Below are positions 1-9,058 of a stretch of DNA of 64,000 nt, one piece after another (the first letter of the stretch is position 1; each line of letters opens with the position of its first letter). The notes beneath the pieces are model-generated. The model did not search any database, was not told where the DNA came from, and saw nothing but the letters and a program-made list of their open reading frames with translations. Location of the stretch: assembly GCF_016653635.2 (NCBI RefSeq), contig NZ_CP067420.1, positions 5,730,001-5,794,000 of the forward strand, written 5' to 3'. The position numbers and the translations under genes were made by a program. The stretch is from Skermanella sp. TT6 (GTDB lineage: Bacteria; Pseudomonadota; Alphaproteobacteria; Azospirillales; Azospirillaceae).

Positions 1-423
1 AACGCCAAGCTCATCCGCTATTACGAAAGCATCGGGTTGATTCCCGAGGCGGGTCGAACCGCCTCGGGGTACCGGGTCTACACCCCGCACGAGGTGAACA
101 TCCTACGGTTCGTGAGGCGTGCCCGCACGCTGGGATTCAGCATCGAGCGCATCCAGCAGCTCGTCGGCCTGTGGCGCGACAAGGACCGGGCGAGCGCCGA
201 GGTCAAGCGGATTGCGCTCGACCATGTCGCCGAACTCGAAGTCAAAATTGCCGAAATGCGGGCGATGAGCGACACACTCCAGGAACTTGCCGACGCCTGC
301 CAGGGTAACCATCGGCCGGACTGCCCTATCCTGCGGGATCTCGAGAACTCCGCCCCTCGATTGGCACGGGGGAATAGTCGCCTCCCGTTCGAAGGAGTGG
401 CGGGGGCAAATCAAGCTCCATGA
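1..423 (+). CDS. cueR: MerR-family copper regulator, CueR type, 5' end missing
   Basis: This is the last 140 codons of a MerR-family transcriptional activator; the reading frame is open to the first base, so the start lies outside the window. The text begins inside the winged helix-turn-helix (RYYESIGLIPE, then SGYRVY) and continues into the long dimerisation helix. Near the C-terminus two cysteines seven residues apart (C-QGNHRPD-C) match the Cu(I)/Ag(I)-binding loop of CueR, so copper rather than zinc or mercury is the likely signal. Family members bind a promoter with a long spacer and switch on copper export genes. The cop genes at 4.1-7.3 kb are plausible targets, but I found no clear CueR box before them. 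Confidence 0.88.
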   Translation, partial: NAKLIRYYESIGLIPEAGRTASGYRVYTPHEVNILRFVRRARTLGFSIERIQQLVGLWRDKDRASAEVKRIALDHVAELEVKIAEMRAMSDTLQELADACQGNHRPDCPILRDLENSAPRLARGNSRLPFEGVAGANQAP

Positions 424-604
424 TCTCTGTGGGAACCTGAGGGCGGTAGGCTGGGATGCCAACATAGCTCACCAAGGCGGGGCCGTTCGGTTGGTCAGAT
501 CCAAAGGGCAGACATCCGGAAATTGCTGCGGTCGCATAAACACCCCGATGGGATGCATCATAGACCAGGGAGCAACATGCTTGCCGTGACACTTCCCTGA
601 AGAA

Positions 605-628
605 GCGGGCTGGGGTCGCCCAGCCCGC
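605..628 (-). terminator. Hairpin downstream of the RTX gene
   Basis: A perfect 10-bp inverted repeat (GCGGGCTGGG / CCCAGCCCGC) with a four-base loop sits 14 bp beyond the stop codon of the minus-strand RTX gene. The T-run after it is weak (TTCTTC), so it may stop transcription from both sides. Confidence 0.5.
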
Positions 629-641
629 CTTGGCATGTTTA

Positions 642-2120
642 TCAGGCTACGAAGAGGTAGTCCCTAGCCGGATTTGACGAAGCTGTCTCATCGTTCTGGA
701 AGATGTACTCCGAACCCGAGGCAGTGATTGTGGGATCGTTCTCGAAGCGCCCACGGAGTCCGTCGTCGGCGTTGAACATGAAATCGTCCTGCGCCATCTG
801 GCTTTTAGTAAGCCCAGTGAGGAAAATGGATCCATCGATTTCCGAGTCGGTATCGGTGTTCCAGCTAACCAGCACACCGCTGTCGCCATCTCGAGCCGTG
901 TCCGCCACAGTCACCTCATCCGGCAGGATATCGCGGAAGGCAATGTGGTCGAAAGCGCCCGGACCTGCGTCGAACCCGCCAATCACCACATCGTCGCCAC
1001 TATCGGGTGCGACGATGAAGGCATCCGCACCGTCTCCTCCATCCAGCTTGTCGTTGCCCATGCCACCCTCGAGCATGTCGTGGCCAGCACCAGCGTATAG
1101 CGCATCATTACCAGCGGCGCCCATCAGGTTGTCAGCCATCATGCCACCGTGGAGTTCGTCGTTGCCGTCCTCGCCCTTCAGATCATCCTGTCCATCGCCA
1201 CCGTTGAGGGTGTCGTTTCCCTTACCACCCCATAAATCATCATTCCCGCCTTCGCCGAAGAGAATGTCATCGCCTGCTCGACCGATGAAATAATCGCGAT
1301 CGGAGGTACCTTTGAACGTGTCTGCGTTATCGCTACCGATCCTCACGGCAACGTCGTCAAAATTGAAGGCCTTCCTGGCTTTATCCTCGTCTCCTGGTTG
1401 CGGGGGCTCTGCTTGGTTGCCTTCATTCTTGATGAACTCAGTAGCCGTGACCTGATTGGCATCAGCATCGGTTGGGGTGATGACCTTGCGGTCGTCGGTG
1501 AACATGAAATCGTCCTGAGCAAGATCGGTTTTCAGGAGACCCCGCAGCAGAACTGAGCCCTCGCCTTCGTTCCAGCTGATCAGCACGCCGTCCTTCGTGT
1601 CCTGAAACCGAAGTTCTTCAGGTTCTACATCCCGCAACGCCAGGTGATCGAGCATGCCGGGTCCGGCTGCAAAGTCCTTGATGGTGTCGTGACCGCTATC
1701 CGGAGAAACTACGAAAGCATCACCACCCGGCCCGCCGGCAAGAACATCATCTCCCTCACCACCCTCAAGGTCGCCGTGCCCGGCTCCCTCCCGAAGATGG
1801 TCGTTGCCGGTGCCGCCGCGCAGGGTGTCGGCCTCAGGGCCACCCTTGAGGCGGTCATTGCCGGCACCACCATCAAGATGATCCATGCCGGCCTTCCCTG
1901 TCAGGCGGTCGTTTCCGCGGCCGCCTAACAGATCATCGTCCATGGTACCACCGGAAAGGCGATCCCTGCCACCGCGACCAAATACGATATCCATGTTATC
2001 GGAACCGAAGTACTTGCTCTTTCCTTCAGTTCCAATGTAAAGAGTAACATCGTCAACGGTAGGGCGGGTTTTTTCCTGGTGCATGCTGTCCTTGCCAGTG
2101 TGGCTTGCCTCGGCTTCCAT
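642..2120 (-). CDS. RTX calcium-binding repeat protein with two duplicated units
   Basis: This 492-residue acidic protein is built largely of hemolysin-type nonapeptide repeats (GGxGxDxLx), which fold as a calcium-loaded beta-roll. There are two copies of the same roughly 190-residue unit. Each has an RTX block, then DAF(V/I)V(S/A)PDSG, then a beta-rich cap with a VL(I/V)SWN motif, and each ends in AQDDFMF. The first unit spans about residues 35-210, the second about 255-450. There is no N-terminal signal peptide, as expected for type I secretion through a C-terminal signal, but no ABC exporter genes are in the window. No enzymatic domain is visible, so a toxin role should not be assumed; surface or adhesive roles are equally possible. 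Confidence 0.85.
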   Translation of the reverse strand: MEAEASHTGKDSMHQEKTRPTVDDVTLYIGTEGKSKYFGSDNMDIVFGRGGRDRLSGGTMDDDLLGGRGNDRLTGKAGMDHLDGGAGNDRLKGGPEADTLRGGTGNDHLREGAGHGDLEGGEGDDVLAGGPGGDAFVVSPDSGHDTIKDFAAGPGMLDHLALRDVEPEELRFQDTKDGVLISWNEGEGSVLLRGLLKTDLAQDDFMFTDDRKVITPTDADANQVTATEFIKNEGNQAEPPQPGDEDKARKAFNFDDVAVRIGSDNADTFKGTSDRDYFIGRAGDDILFGEGGNDDLWGGKGNDTLNGGDGQDDLKGEDGNDELHGGMMADNLMGAAGNDALYAGAGHDMLEGGMGNDKLDGGDGADAFIVAPDSGDDVVIGGFDAGPGAFDHIAFRDILPDEVTVADTARDGDSGVLVSWNTDTDSEIDGSIFLTGLTKSQMAQDDFMFNADDGLRGRFENDPTITASGSEYIFQNDETASSNPARDYLFVA

Positions 2121-2548
2121 GGGGTCATCCTCTCGTCATGTTATTATGAAAAGCGCTGCTGAGTATTATTGATATTCTCTCAGTAGCAGTGTCCGCCAAG
2201 ATCTGTGCGGCTCATCGCTGGACATGCGTTCTTTCCAGTGCGCTTGTGGAGTCAGCAGGGTGAACTCTACTCCTCAGGCTTTGGTTCCCGCACCGGGTAG
2301 TCATGTTACATTTCGTAACATTAGCAAAACCGAGGGAGATTCTGATTTATCTTAAATCATTGACTTCGTTTCAGCGCGTCAGTAGTTTCGCGCGTCAGCA
2401 CCGTTGTCTCAGATATTATCCTATCGGAAGTGCCCTCCGGACAGGCACCAACCTCAACGACCGCCTACTGCCCGCCACTCAGACCTTGGGTTCGCTGTTC
2501 AACTGACAACTCCCATAGATGGCTATGTTTTCCGAGCTCTAACAGGCC
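2121..2548. other. Intergenic region without a supported gene
   Basis: AT-richer sequence between the start of the RTX gene and the end of the PCuAC-like gene. Short open frames on the plus strand have no ribosome-binding site or recognisable product. The region presumably carries the RTX promoter, but I cannot point to convincing hexamers. Confidence 0.5.
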
Positions 2549-3064
2549 CTAGTGAACATGGATCGAAGTACTTCTGCTCCAACCTGTAAAGTGCAGCGTT
2601 ATTGAAAACTCATCTCCAGAATGGAGAGCTTTCCGCAGAGGGTGAAGCACATAATGGAGGTGAGAAGTTGTAAGGTCTAATGTTTCTTCTGAGCGAATGC
2701 CTATTGATTGCAGAACCGACGTTTCTCTGCTGCCAACACGCGCGACAAGCTCAGTGTTTTTGGCCACTGGGGTTGATATGCCAGTAAGATGTAGGCCTGT
2801 GCGGCTGTTGTTTATGATTCGAAATCTTACTTTTGACCGACCACCTTTCTCGGCCGGAGTTGCGGTTCCAGCTTCTATACGTATGTCGCCCAGCTCTGCC
2901 GGCTCATCGGCCAACGCGGGGTGCATCATGACCATCATCAAACCCCCCAGAGCCCAAGCAGCAATCCGGAGGGGCAGAGACTGTTTCACTAAAATCTCAA
3001 CCACTTTGCCGAAAACTTTTCTTAGATCTGGATTGCTCATGAAGGATCTGACTGCGGCTATCAT
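2549..3064 (-). CDS. PCuAC-like periplasmic protein with degenerate copper site
   Basis: A 171-residue exported protein. The N-terminus has a hydrophobic stretch ending in HPALA before DEPAE, a likely signal-peptidase site. The mature part follows the PCu(A)C cupredoxin-like fold: IxAGTATP near its start, a central (I/V)xNNS segment, LTGISTPVA, and a final GDEFSITLHF strand. In true PCuAC copper chaperones an H/M pair and a late HxM bind Cu(I). Here the first positions are not kept and the late motif reads H-Y-V. The protein therefore looks like a family member that has lost or remodelled its metal site. AGGA lies 9 bases before the chosen ATG; a second ATG eight codons later is possible. Confidence 0.65.
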   Translation of the reverse strand: MIAAVRSFMSNPDLRKVFGKVVEILVKQSLPLRIAAWALGGLMMVMMHPALADEPAELGDIRIEAGTATPAEKGGRSKVRFRIINNSRTGLHLTGISTPVAKNTELVARVGSRETSVLQSIGIRSEETLDLTTSHLHYVLHPLRKALHSGDEFSITLHFTGWSRSTSIHVH

Positions 3065-3404
3065 CGATTTTCATCCTGGTGTTTGAAGCCGGGCATCCAA
3101 CCGGAGTTCACTCATTTTGAAGAATTTTCAGTTTTTTGTTTGTATTGCTGCTGCGAGACTTACCTATAGCAGGACAGGATTGTCTTGTTGATTTCGAAAT
3201 GTTACGAAATATTGCAAATGGTGCATGCCTCGAATTCTAAACAAGATGATAGTGTCCAGGTCGAGGTGTTGGGCCTGAGCATCATCTGCAACATAGACCA
3301 CCTCAGGGGGTAACAATGCCACCCACCGGGATAAAAGCGCTCTTGCAACCAGTTCTGACTGGTGCGATATAAACGGGAGATCGGGCATCGCCCGTGGGCA
3401 TGGA
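3065..3404. other. Intergenic region, divergent promoter space
   Basis: This 340-bp stretch separates the minus-strand PCuAC-like gene from the plus-strand copper genes. It must hold both promoters. I see no complete inverted repeat of the CueR type and no gene. Confidence 0.4.
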
Positions 3405-3800
3405 ATGACAGTGGGCATGCGCTTCACACGCTTTCTAGCGGCTGTACTGTTCGGTCTCCTCCTTGGCTGGGGAGGCGTGGCCATGCCTGATGCCGCGATG
3501 GCCGACATGTCCCACCACGATATGCCGATGGGCGAAGAGCCTGCGGCCGACTGCGACGAGCAGCCGGGGCACAAGAGCCACGATAATCATCAGCACCAGG
3601 GCGACCAGGAAGACCCTTCTAAGCTCTCTCACGGAGGGTGCTGTGTGATGGTCTGTAGTAGCGTAGCGGCCTTGGAGCCGAGCTATCTGCAGGTAAAGCC
3701 CATCGAGTGGGTGCCCGCTCGTCTGCAGATCGTGAGTGACGATTTGCTCAGGAAGCGCTCCGTACCTCCCTTGCGCCGCCCTCCCAGGACCTCGATCTGA
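3405..3800 (+). CDS. Small exported His-rich protein of the copper block
   Basis: A 131-residue protein with a signal peptide (hydrophobic FLAAVLFGLLLGWGG, then an AMA-type cleavage region) followed by a His/Asp/Met-rich segment (MSHHDMPMGEE, then HKSHDNHQHQ). It has a CCVMVC cysteine cluster and ends in a basic LRRPPR tail. The layout recalls the DUF2946-like small periplasmic proteins found next to metal-resistance genes; metal scavenging is an inference from composition. The end resembles the RPPR tails of the proteins at 15812-16213 and 20577-20966. A second in-frame ATG four codons on is an alternative start. Confidence 0.6.
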   Translation: MTVGMRFTRFLAAVLFGLLLGWGGVAMPDAAMADMSHHDMPMGEEPAADCDEQPGHKSHDNHQHQGDQEDPSKLSHGGCCVMVCSSVAALEPSYLQVKPIEWVPARLQIVSDDLLRKRSVPPLRRPPRTSI

Positions 3801-4123
3801 GGCCCTCTGCCCGCGGAGTTGCACGGGCCTGAGGCTTTGCAGCGCTCATCCCCGTAAGTGGGACGCACTGCAACCAGCGCATCGATCCAGCTCAAGATTC
3901 CTGACCGGGAACGGTTAACCTGCGATGCCCCAGCCGCGCACGCCCTTCGCGTGCCCGTGCCTTACCGGCTCGCCGACCCTCATCCCGTTGCTTGATCTCA
4001 AGGCTGGTCGGTCGCTGCACGTTTCGACTCAATTCCTTGCCTTCCTGGCCATCCTTGGCTGGGAGCCGCAATCTTCCTGGCTTTCGCCCGCCTCGGCGAG
4101 GCCAGAGACAGAGGACACTCGAC
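3801..4123. other. Intergenic region before copI
   Basis: A 323-bp leader between the small exported gene and copI. An open frame runs through its second half into copI, but no start there has a ribosome-binding site. No promoter could be assigned with confidence. Confidence 0.4.
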
Positions 4124-4672
4124 ATGCGTCTGAACTCTCGCATTCTGAACGCCATCGCCGCCCTGATGACTGGGGCCAGTCTCCTTGCCACATCCGGCAT
4201 CGCTCTGGCCGACGCCGGTCACAAACATGGGATCGGCGAGCCTGCGAAGGCTTCGGCCGCCAAGCGGACCGTGCAAATCGAACTGGGTGACAATTTCTAC
4301 AGTCCGGAATCCGTTCAAGTGAAAGCCGGGGAGACGGTCCGCTTCGTTCTCAAGAACCAGGGCGAGTTCCTGCACGAGTTCAATATCGGCACGGCCGCCA
4401 TGCACGCCTCCCATCAGAAGGAAATGGCCATGATGATGGAGCACGGCATGCTGACGCCGACAGGTATCAACAAGAACATGAGCGGTATGGACCATTCCAA
4501 AATGGGAATGGCCGAGATGAAACATGACGACCCGAACAGCGTCCTTGTCGAGCCCGGTCAGACCAAGGAACTGACCTGGAAGTTCACCAAGGACACCGCC
4601 CTAGAGTTCGCCTGCAACATACCCGGCCACTACGAGTCCGGGATGGTCGGCAAGGTCGAGTTCAAGCGTTGA
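4124..4672 (+). CDS. copI: CopI-type periplasmic cupredoxin
   Basis: A 182-residue exported blue-copper-like protein. It has a signal peptide ending at GIALA-DAG, then a plastocyanin-like fold ([17 protein letters not shown]). Copper ligands can be read directly: His in EFLHEFNI, and Cys, His and Met in [12 protein letters not shown]. Between them lies a Met/His-rich insertion (MAMMMEHGM, then [13 protein letters not shown]), typical of CopI proteins. CopI supports periplasmic copper tolerance. I start at the ATG before RLNSRIL because the signal peptide begins there; the 44 in-frame codons upstream look like leader. The copA frame follows 11 bases after the stop, so the two are almost certainly cotranscribed. 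Confidence 0.88.
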   Translation: MRLNSRILNAIAALMTGASLLATSGIALADAGHKHGIGEPAKASAAKRTVQIELGDNFYSPESVQVKAGETVRFVLKNQGEFLHEFNIGTAAMHASHQKEMAMMMEHGMLTPTGINKNMSGMDHSKMGMAEMKHDDPNSVLVEPGQTKELTWKFTKDTALEFACNIPGHYESGMVGKVEFKR

Positions 4673-4683
4673 AGGAAGGGCAC

Positions 4684-6483
4684 ATGCACACTGCACGGCG
4701 CGGCCTTTCCCGCCGCGACGCCCTCAAGCTCGCCGGAGCGGCGGGCTTGGCGGGCATCATCACGGTCTATCCTGGGCGCCGCGTCTTCGCGGCCGCAGAC
4801 CAATCGCTCAACTTGGCAGTCGAACGGACCCGCATCACCATCGACGGTGAAACCAGTAGCGCCATCTCCATCGGCGGTTCGATACCAGCGCCCACGCTGC
4901 GATGGCGCGAGGGCCAGGAAGTGGTTATCTATGTGACCAACCGGCTGGATGAGGGAACCTCAATTCATTGGCACGGGCTCCTGCTCCAGGGCGTCATGGA
5001 TGGGGCTCCCGGGTTCAATGGTTTCGTGCCAATTGGTCCCGGCGAGACCTACACCTACCGCTTCAAGCTGCGCCAGGCGGGCACCTACTGGTACCACAGC
5101 CACTCCGCCTCGCAGGAGCAGGAGGGCATGTACGGGGCCATCGTGATCGAGCCCGCCGGGCGTGATCCCGTCCGGGCCGACCGCGACTACGTGGTTCTGC
5201 TCTCCGACCACACGCCGGAGGACCCCGAAAACGTCCTGCGCAAGCTCAAGGTCAGTGAGGGCTATTACAACAACAATAAGCGTACCCTGATCGACTTCTT
5301 CCGGGACGCCCGGCGCGATGGCCTGGGAGCTACGATCAACGATCGCCTCGCCTGGGGCGAGATGCGCATGGACGCCACCGACCTCGCCGACGTGACCGGC
5401 TACCAGTTCCTAGTCAACGGCAAGGGGCCGCGGGATAACTGGACGGCTGTCTTCAATCCGGGTGAGCGGGTGCGTCTGCGGATCATCAACGGTTCGGCCA
5501 TGTCGATCTTCGACGTCCGCATCCCTGGACTGCCAATGACCGTGGTTTCTGCCGACGGGCAGAACGTGGTGCCGGTGAAGGTCGATGAGTTCCGCTTTGG
5601 CGTTGGGGAAACCTACGACGTCATCGTCATGCCCACGGAAGACAAGCCTTTCACCTTCTTCGCCGAATCGATCGACCGCACGGGCTTCGCCCGGGCGACG
5701 ATCGCGACCCGCGAAGGGGTGGAAGGCGACATCCCCGAGCGGCGCCCCCGCGCCATCCTGACCATGGCCGACATGGCGATGGCTCCCGGTATGGACCATG
5801 GCTCGATGGCGGGCATGGATCACAGCAGTATGCCCGGAATGGATCATAGCGCCATGCAGGGTATGAACCATGGCAACATGCCTGGAATGGACCATGGTGC
5901 CATGCAGGGCATGGATCATAGCGCCATGCAGGGAATGGATCACGGCAATATGCCTGGTATGGACCAGGGCAGTATGCCGGGCATGAACCAGGGTAAGGCG
6001 GGAAGCAAGGATCAGGCGGTGGGCTGGGGCGATGCAGGTACACCGCCCGGTGCCAAGGCCCTCTCCTACGCGGATCTGAAGGCACTTTCCAAGGCCAAGG
6101 ATCTGCGTGAGCCCTCCCATGAGATCGAGGTCCAGCTGACGGGCATGATGTCGCGCTACATCTGGACTTTGAACGGGGAGAAGTTCGATGAGGGAGCCCC
6201 GATCCGGGTAGCCTATGGTGACCGTGTCCGGATCCGCTTCGTGAACACGACCATGATGGCCCACCCGATGCACCTGCACGGGATGTTCGTGGAGATTGAA
6301 AACGGCCAGACGGATCGGATGCCCAAGAAGCATGTCGTGCTCGTCCCGCCGGGCCAGGTCACGACGGTGCAGCTGACTGCGGACGAGCCCGGTGAGTGGC
6401 CCTTCCACTGTCACCTCCTCTACCACATGGCCTCGGGCATGATGACGCGCTTCATCGTCGAACCCCGCACGGCAAGCCTCTGA
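4684..6483 (+). CDS. copA: Multicopper oxidase CopA, Tat-exported copper resistance protein
   Basis: A 599-residue periplasmic multicopper oxidase. The N-terminus carries a twin-arginine signal ([10 protein letters not shown]). All four copper-binding blocks are present: HWHG, YWYHSHS, a late HPMHLHG and the [12 protein letters not shown] type-1/type-3 motif. Between domains two and three, about residues 360-425, is a Met/His linker of imperfect MDHGSM/MPGMDH repeats that probably loads or buffers Cu(I). The family oxidises Cu(I) to less toxic Cu(II). AAGGAAGG is correctly spaced before the ATG at 4684; the upstream in-frame TTG is a poorer choice. It sits between copI and copB in one operon. 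Confidence 0.93.
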   Translation: MHTARRGLSRRDALKLAGAAGLAGIITVYPGRRVFAAADQSLNLAVERTRITIDGETSSAISIGGSIPAPTLRWREGQEVVIYVTNRLDEGTSIHWHGLLLQGVMDGAPGFNGFVPIGPGETYTYRFKLRQAGTYWYHSHSASQEQEGMYGAIVIEPAGRDPVRADRDYVVLLSDHTPEDPENVLRKLKVSEGYYNNNKRTLIDFFRDARRDGLGATINDRLAWGEMRMDATDLADVTGYQFLVNGKGPRDNWTAVFNPGERVRLRIINGSAMSIFDVRIPGLPMTVVSADGQNVVPVKVDEFRFGVGETYDVIVMPTEDKPFTFFAESIDRTGFARATIATREGVEGDIPERRPRAILTMADMAMAPGMDHGSMAGMDHSSMPGMDHSAMQGMNHGNMPGMDHGAMQGMDHSAMQGMDHGNMPGMDQGSMPGMNQGKAGSKDQAVGWGDAGTPPGAKALSYADLKALSKAKDLREPSHEIEVQLTGMMSRYIWTLNGEKFDEGAPIRVAYGDRVRIRFVNTTMMAHPMHLHGMFVEIENGQTDRMPKKHVVLVPPGQVTTVQLTADEPGEWPFHCHLLYHMASGMMTRFIVEPRTASL

Positions 6484-6497
6484 TCCAGGAACGACGG

Positions 6498-7253
6498 ATG
6501 ACAATGACGACAATGGTCCCGCACAGGGCCGCCCTCATGGCCGGGGCCATCCTGCTGGCGATTTCGGCGGGCTCGGCCCGGGCCGCCGAGGAGCAACCGC
6601 CCGAGCAGTTCCACGAGGAGCCGCCGGTTGTCGGGACGCTTCTCATCGACCAGTTCGAGCACCGCTGGCGGGACGGTGAGAACTCGATCAACTGGGACGC
6701 TCAGGGCTGGGTCGGCGGAGACACCAACAAGGTTTGGTTCAATGCCGAGGGCAGCAAGCCCGTCGATGGGGAGGTGGAGGAGGCTGAATTCCAGCTTCTC
6801 TACAGCCGCATGACGTCGGAGTTCTGGGACGCGCAGATTGGCATCCGCCACGACGTAAGGCCACAGCCGCAGACGACCTACGGCGTGATCGGGTTCCAGG
6901 GCGTGGCCCCGTACTTCTTCGACGTGACCGCCCAGCTGTTCGTCAGCGAGGACGGCGACTTCAGCGCCCGCCTGGAGGCCGAGTACGACCTGCTCATCAC
7001 GCAGAAGCTCATCCTCCAGCCGGCCGCCGAGGTCAACGTCTCGGCGCAGCGGGTCCGCGAGCTTGATGTCGGTCCCGGCGTCAACGACGTGGAGCTGGGA
7101 CTGCGCCTGCGCTACGAGGTCGTCCGCGAGTTCGCCCCCTATATCGGCGTGAACTGGGAGCGGAAGCTGGGCGAGACCGCCGACATTGCCCGCGAGCACG
7201 GCGAGGATCCGAGTGACTTGTCCCTGGTGGCGGGCGTGCGCTTCTGGTTCTGA
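6498..7253 (+). CDS. copB: CopB outer-membrane copper resistance protein
   Basis: A 251-residue protein with a clear signal peptide (LMAGAILLAISAGSARAA) and a mature part ending in an aromatic residue (VRFWF), as outer-membrane barrels do. The pattern FEHRWRDGENSINWDAQGW, then WDAQIGIRHD, YFFDVTAQLF and a long final beta region is that of CopB. It lacks the Met/His-rich N-terminal extension of plasmid CopB proteins, so it is a short form. It follows copA after 14 bp. The role in the outer-membrane step of copper handling comes from the family, not from a visible active site. Confidence 0.85.
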   Translation: MTMTTMVPHRAALMAGAILLAISAGSARAAEEQPPEQFHEEPPVVGTLLIDQFEHRWRDGENSINWDAQGWVGGDTNKVWFNAEGSKPVDGEVEEAEFQLLYSRMTSEFWDAQIGIRHDVRPQPQTTYGVIGFQGVAPYFFDVTAQLFVSEDGDFSARLEAEYDLLITQKLILQPAAEVNVSAQRVRELDVGPGVNDVELGLRLRYEVVREFAPYIGVNWERKLGETADIAREHGEDPSDLSLVAGVRFWF

Positions 7254-7297
7254 GGCACTGGGGCGGTCATTGCGGTGGCTGCCCCAACTTCCTGCCG

Positions 7298-8365
7298 GTG
7301 GCGAAGAGGGGAGATTCACAAGGATTGGCCTTACGGTACTTCGTTTGCCTCGTCATTGGCGGCCTGCTTCTGGCAGCATTGTATGGGGCGCTTACGGACC
7401 CGTCACCCCTTGAGGGCGCCGTTAATGCCCTTGTTGTGGCAGCGGTCATTGGCCTGCCGCTCGCTGTGTATGAGACCCATCTTCGCTGGCTCGTTCCTTC
7501 GGCGACGCGCCGTTGGCCGTTTGGTTGGCTCGTCCTGATCAAGTCTGCCGGATACACTGTTTGGATCCTACTCGGCACCAAGATTGGCGCGCGCCTGACA
7601 CATCATTCCGATGGCCCAGCACTGGTCGATCTCTTCGTCCATCGGGAAACGGTGGTGGTGGCGATGCTCGCAGCCATTGTGGTCAATATCCTGTTCGCCG
7701 TGAATAAGCTTCTTGGTCCCGGTATGCTGTTTAACTTTCTCATTGGGCGTTACCACCGGCCGCGGCGCGAAGAGCGTCTCTTTCTTTTCCTGGATATTTG
7801 TCACTCGACCACCATCGCCGAGCAGATTGGCGATCTCAAGTTTCACGCCTATCTGGACGATTTTTTCCGAATGGTCGGCCGTGCAACACGCGATTGTGGT
7901 GGCGAGGTGCATGATTATATCGGCGATGAAGTTATCGTGACTTGGTTCCTAGACGGGAGTGCCGTTACCGCCCTAGACTTTTTCCCCGTGCTCGCGCAGA
8001 GATTGGCAGCCCGCCAGGTAGAGTTTCGTCGGACGTACGGCTATGAGGTCGCCTTTCGAGCTGGCCTGCATCTCGGCCCTGTGGTGGCCGGCGAGGTCGG
8101 AGAGGTCAAGCGGAAGATCGCCTTCCTGGGTGATACGGTGAATACCGCCGCACGGCTGGAACAGCTGGCCCGTACCAGAGAGGTCAGTCTCCTGGCCAGC
8201 CGTTCGGTCCTCGACCGGCTGCAGTTGCCGCCCGGAATGAAGGCCTCGTCACTCGGCTTGCTCCACGTCCGCGGCAAGGCACAACCGATGGAAGTCTTCC
8301 GTTTGGATCTGCTGGAAGAGCCGATCTCTGTCGCCATGCCAAGCGAATCGGAGCCGTCATTGTGA
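7298..8365 (+). CDS. Membrane-bound class III adenylate/guanylate cyclase
   Basis: A 355-residue protein. The first 145 residues contain about four hydrophobic helices (for example YFVCLVIGGLLLAALYGAL and VVVAMLAAIVVNILFAV). Residues 155-335 form a class III nucleotide cyclase domain: LFLDICHSTTIAEQIG gives the first metal aspartate, HDYIGDEVIVTW the second, and GDTVNTAARLEQ the transition-state region. It makes a cyclic nucleotide from ATP or GTP; the substrate residue cannot be decided by eye. I use the GTG at 7298; a TTG nine codons later would also keep all helices. It lies 44 bp behind copB in the same direction, so copper-induced read-through is possible. Confidence 0.8.
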   Translation: MAKRGDSQGLALRYFVCLVIGGLLLAALYGALTDPSPLEGAVNALVVAAVIGLPLAVYETHLRWLVPSATRRWPFGWLVLIKSAGYTVWILLGTKIGARLTHHSDGPALVDLFVHRETVVVAMLAAIVVNILFAVNKLLGPGMLFNFLIGRYHRPRREERLFLFLDICHSTTIAEQIGDLKFHAYLDDFFRMVGRATRDCGGEVHDYIGDEVIVTWFLDGSAVTALDFFPVLAQRLAARQVEFRRTYGYEVAFRAGLHLGPVVAGEVGEVKRKIAFLGDTVNTAARLEQLARTREVSLLASRSVLDRLQLPPGMKASSLGLLHVRGKAQPMEVFRLDLLEEPISVAMPSESEPSL

Positions 8366-8489
8366 TGTAGACCAGCGTGCGCCTGGGATCAGAAAAATTG
8401 GGCCCTCAGTCATCTCGTGGGTGTCACCGGCAAGGCAGACCCTCGTACCTTCACATCCAGAACACCCGAAATCCAGGTGTTCCCAACGT

Positions 8490-8966
8490 TCATTTCTTCT
8501 TCTGTCGGACATTATCAAGGCAGCTGGAACATTCCTGACCGACAGCCTTGAATTCCGCCGCCAGCTGCGCCTTATCGCCGGAGGCAGCCGCGGCCACGGG
8601 TTCCTCGACGGCGGCATCCAAGCGACGCATGCTGGCGCCGAATTCCGTCCGATTGGTCCAGACGGCGGGAGTGGCCTCAGTATGGTGACCGTCGCTGCCC
8701 GGCGGGAACATGTGCGCGACATGCTCGCAGTGATGGTGCATGCTCTCGGCGAGCTGCTTTGCCGTCCCCTGATCGAAGGCCGATTTGCCCGCCAGCATGG
8801 CGCCCAGAGCCTTCATGTGCTGGCCCATCTGCTTCATGACGTCCATCCGCTGCGCCACCACGCCGGTTGCGCCCTCGTGGGCAGTCGCCGCACCGGCCGC
8901 CAGGAAGACGAAGGCCAGGGACATTGCGGCGATACGCCGGCGGGAGGCGATTGACGGCTGTGGCAT
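8490..8966 (-). CDS. Cytochrome c'-like protein without the axial heme histidine
   Basis: A 158-residue exported four-helix protein of the cytochrome c' (class II) type. A signal peptide ends at GAATA-HEG. The mature chain shows the helical pattern of the family (RMDVMKQMGQHMKALGAM, then a C-terminal helix). The C-terminal heme motif should read CxxCH; here it is C-S-S-C-L, with a CTT codon where CAT/CAC is expected, and the rest (DNVRQKKK) fits the family. Both thioether cysteines remain, so heme could still attach, but its proximal ligand is gone unless this is a sequencing error. In the ancestral order it lay behind the Spy-like gene now split by insertion sequences. Confidence 0.75.
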   Translation of the reverse strand: MPQPSIASRRRIAAMSLAFVFLAAGAATAHEGATGVVAQRMDVMKQMGQHMKALGAMLAGKSAFDQGTAKQLAESMHHHCEHVAHMFPPGSDGHHTEATPAVWTNRTEFGASMRRLDAAVEEPVAAAASGDKAQLAAEFKAVGQECSSCLDNVRQKKK

Positions 8967-9058
8967 GGCGAATTTCTGACTGGAACCTGACGAACACTGC
9001 TGGGAAGACGTATTATTCGCGGTTTTATTCCATGTGTGGGGATAAGCGGTTCACCGGG

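Noticed and set aside
2303-2589. Short plus-strand frames between the RTX and PCuAC-like genes
   Set aside because: No ribosome-binding site, no recognisable product and composition of non-coding DNA.
3801-4123. CueR-type box before copI (ACCTTCC...GGAAGGT)
   Set aside because: CCTTCC-like pieces occur, but no second arm at the right distance.
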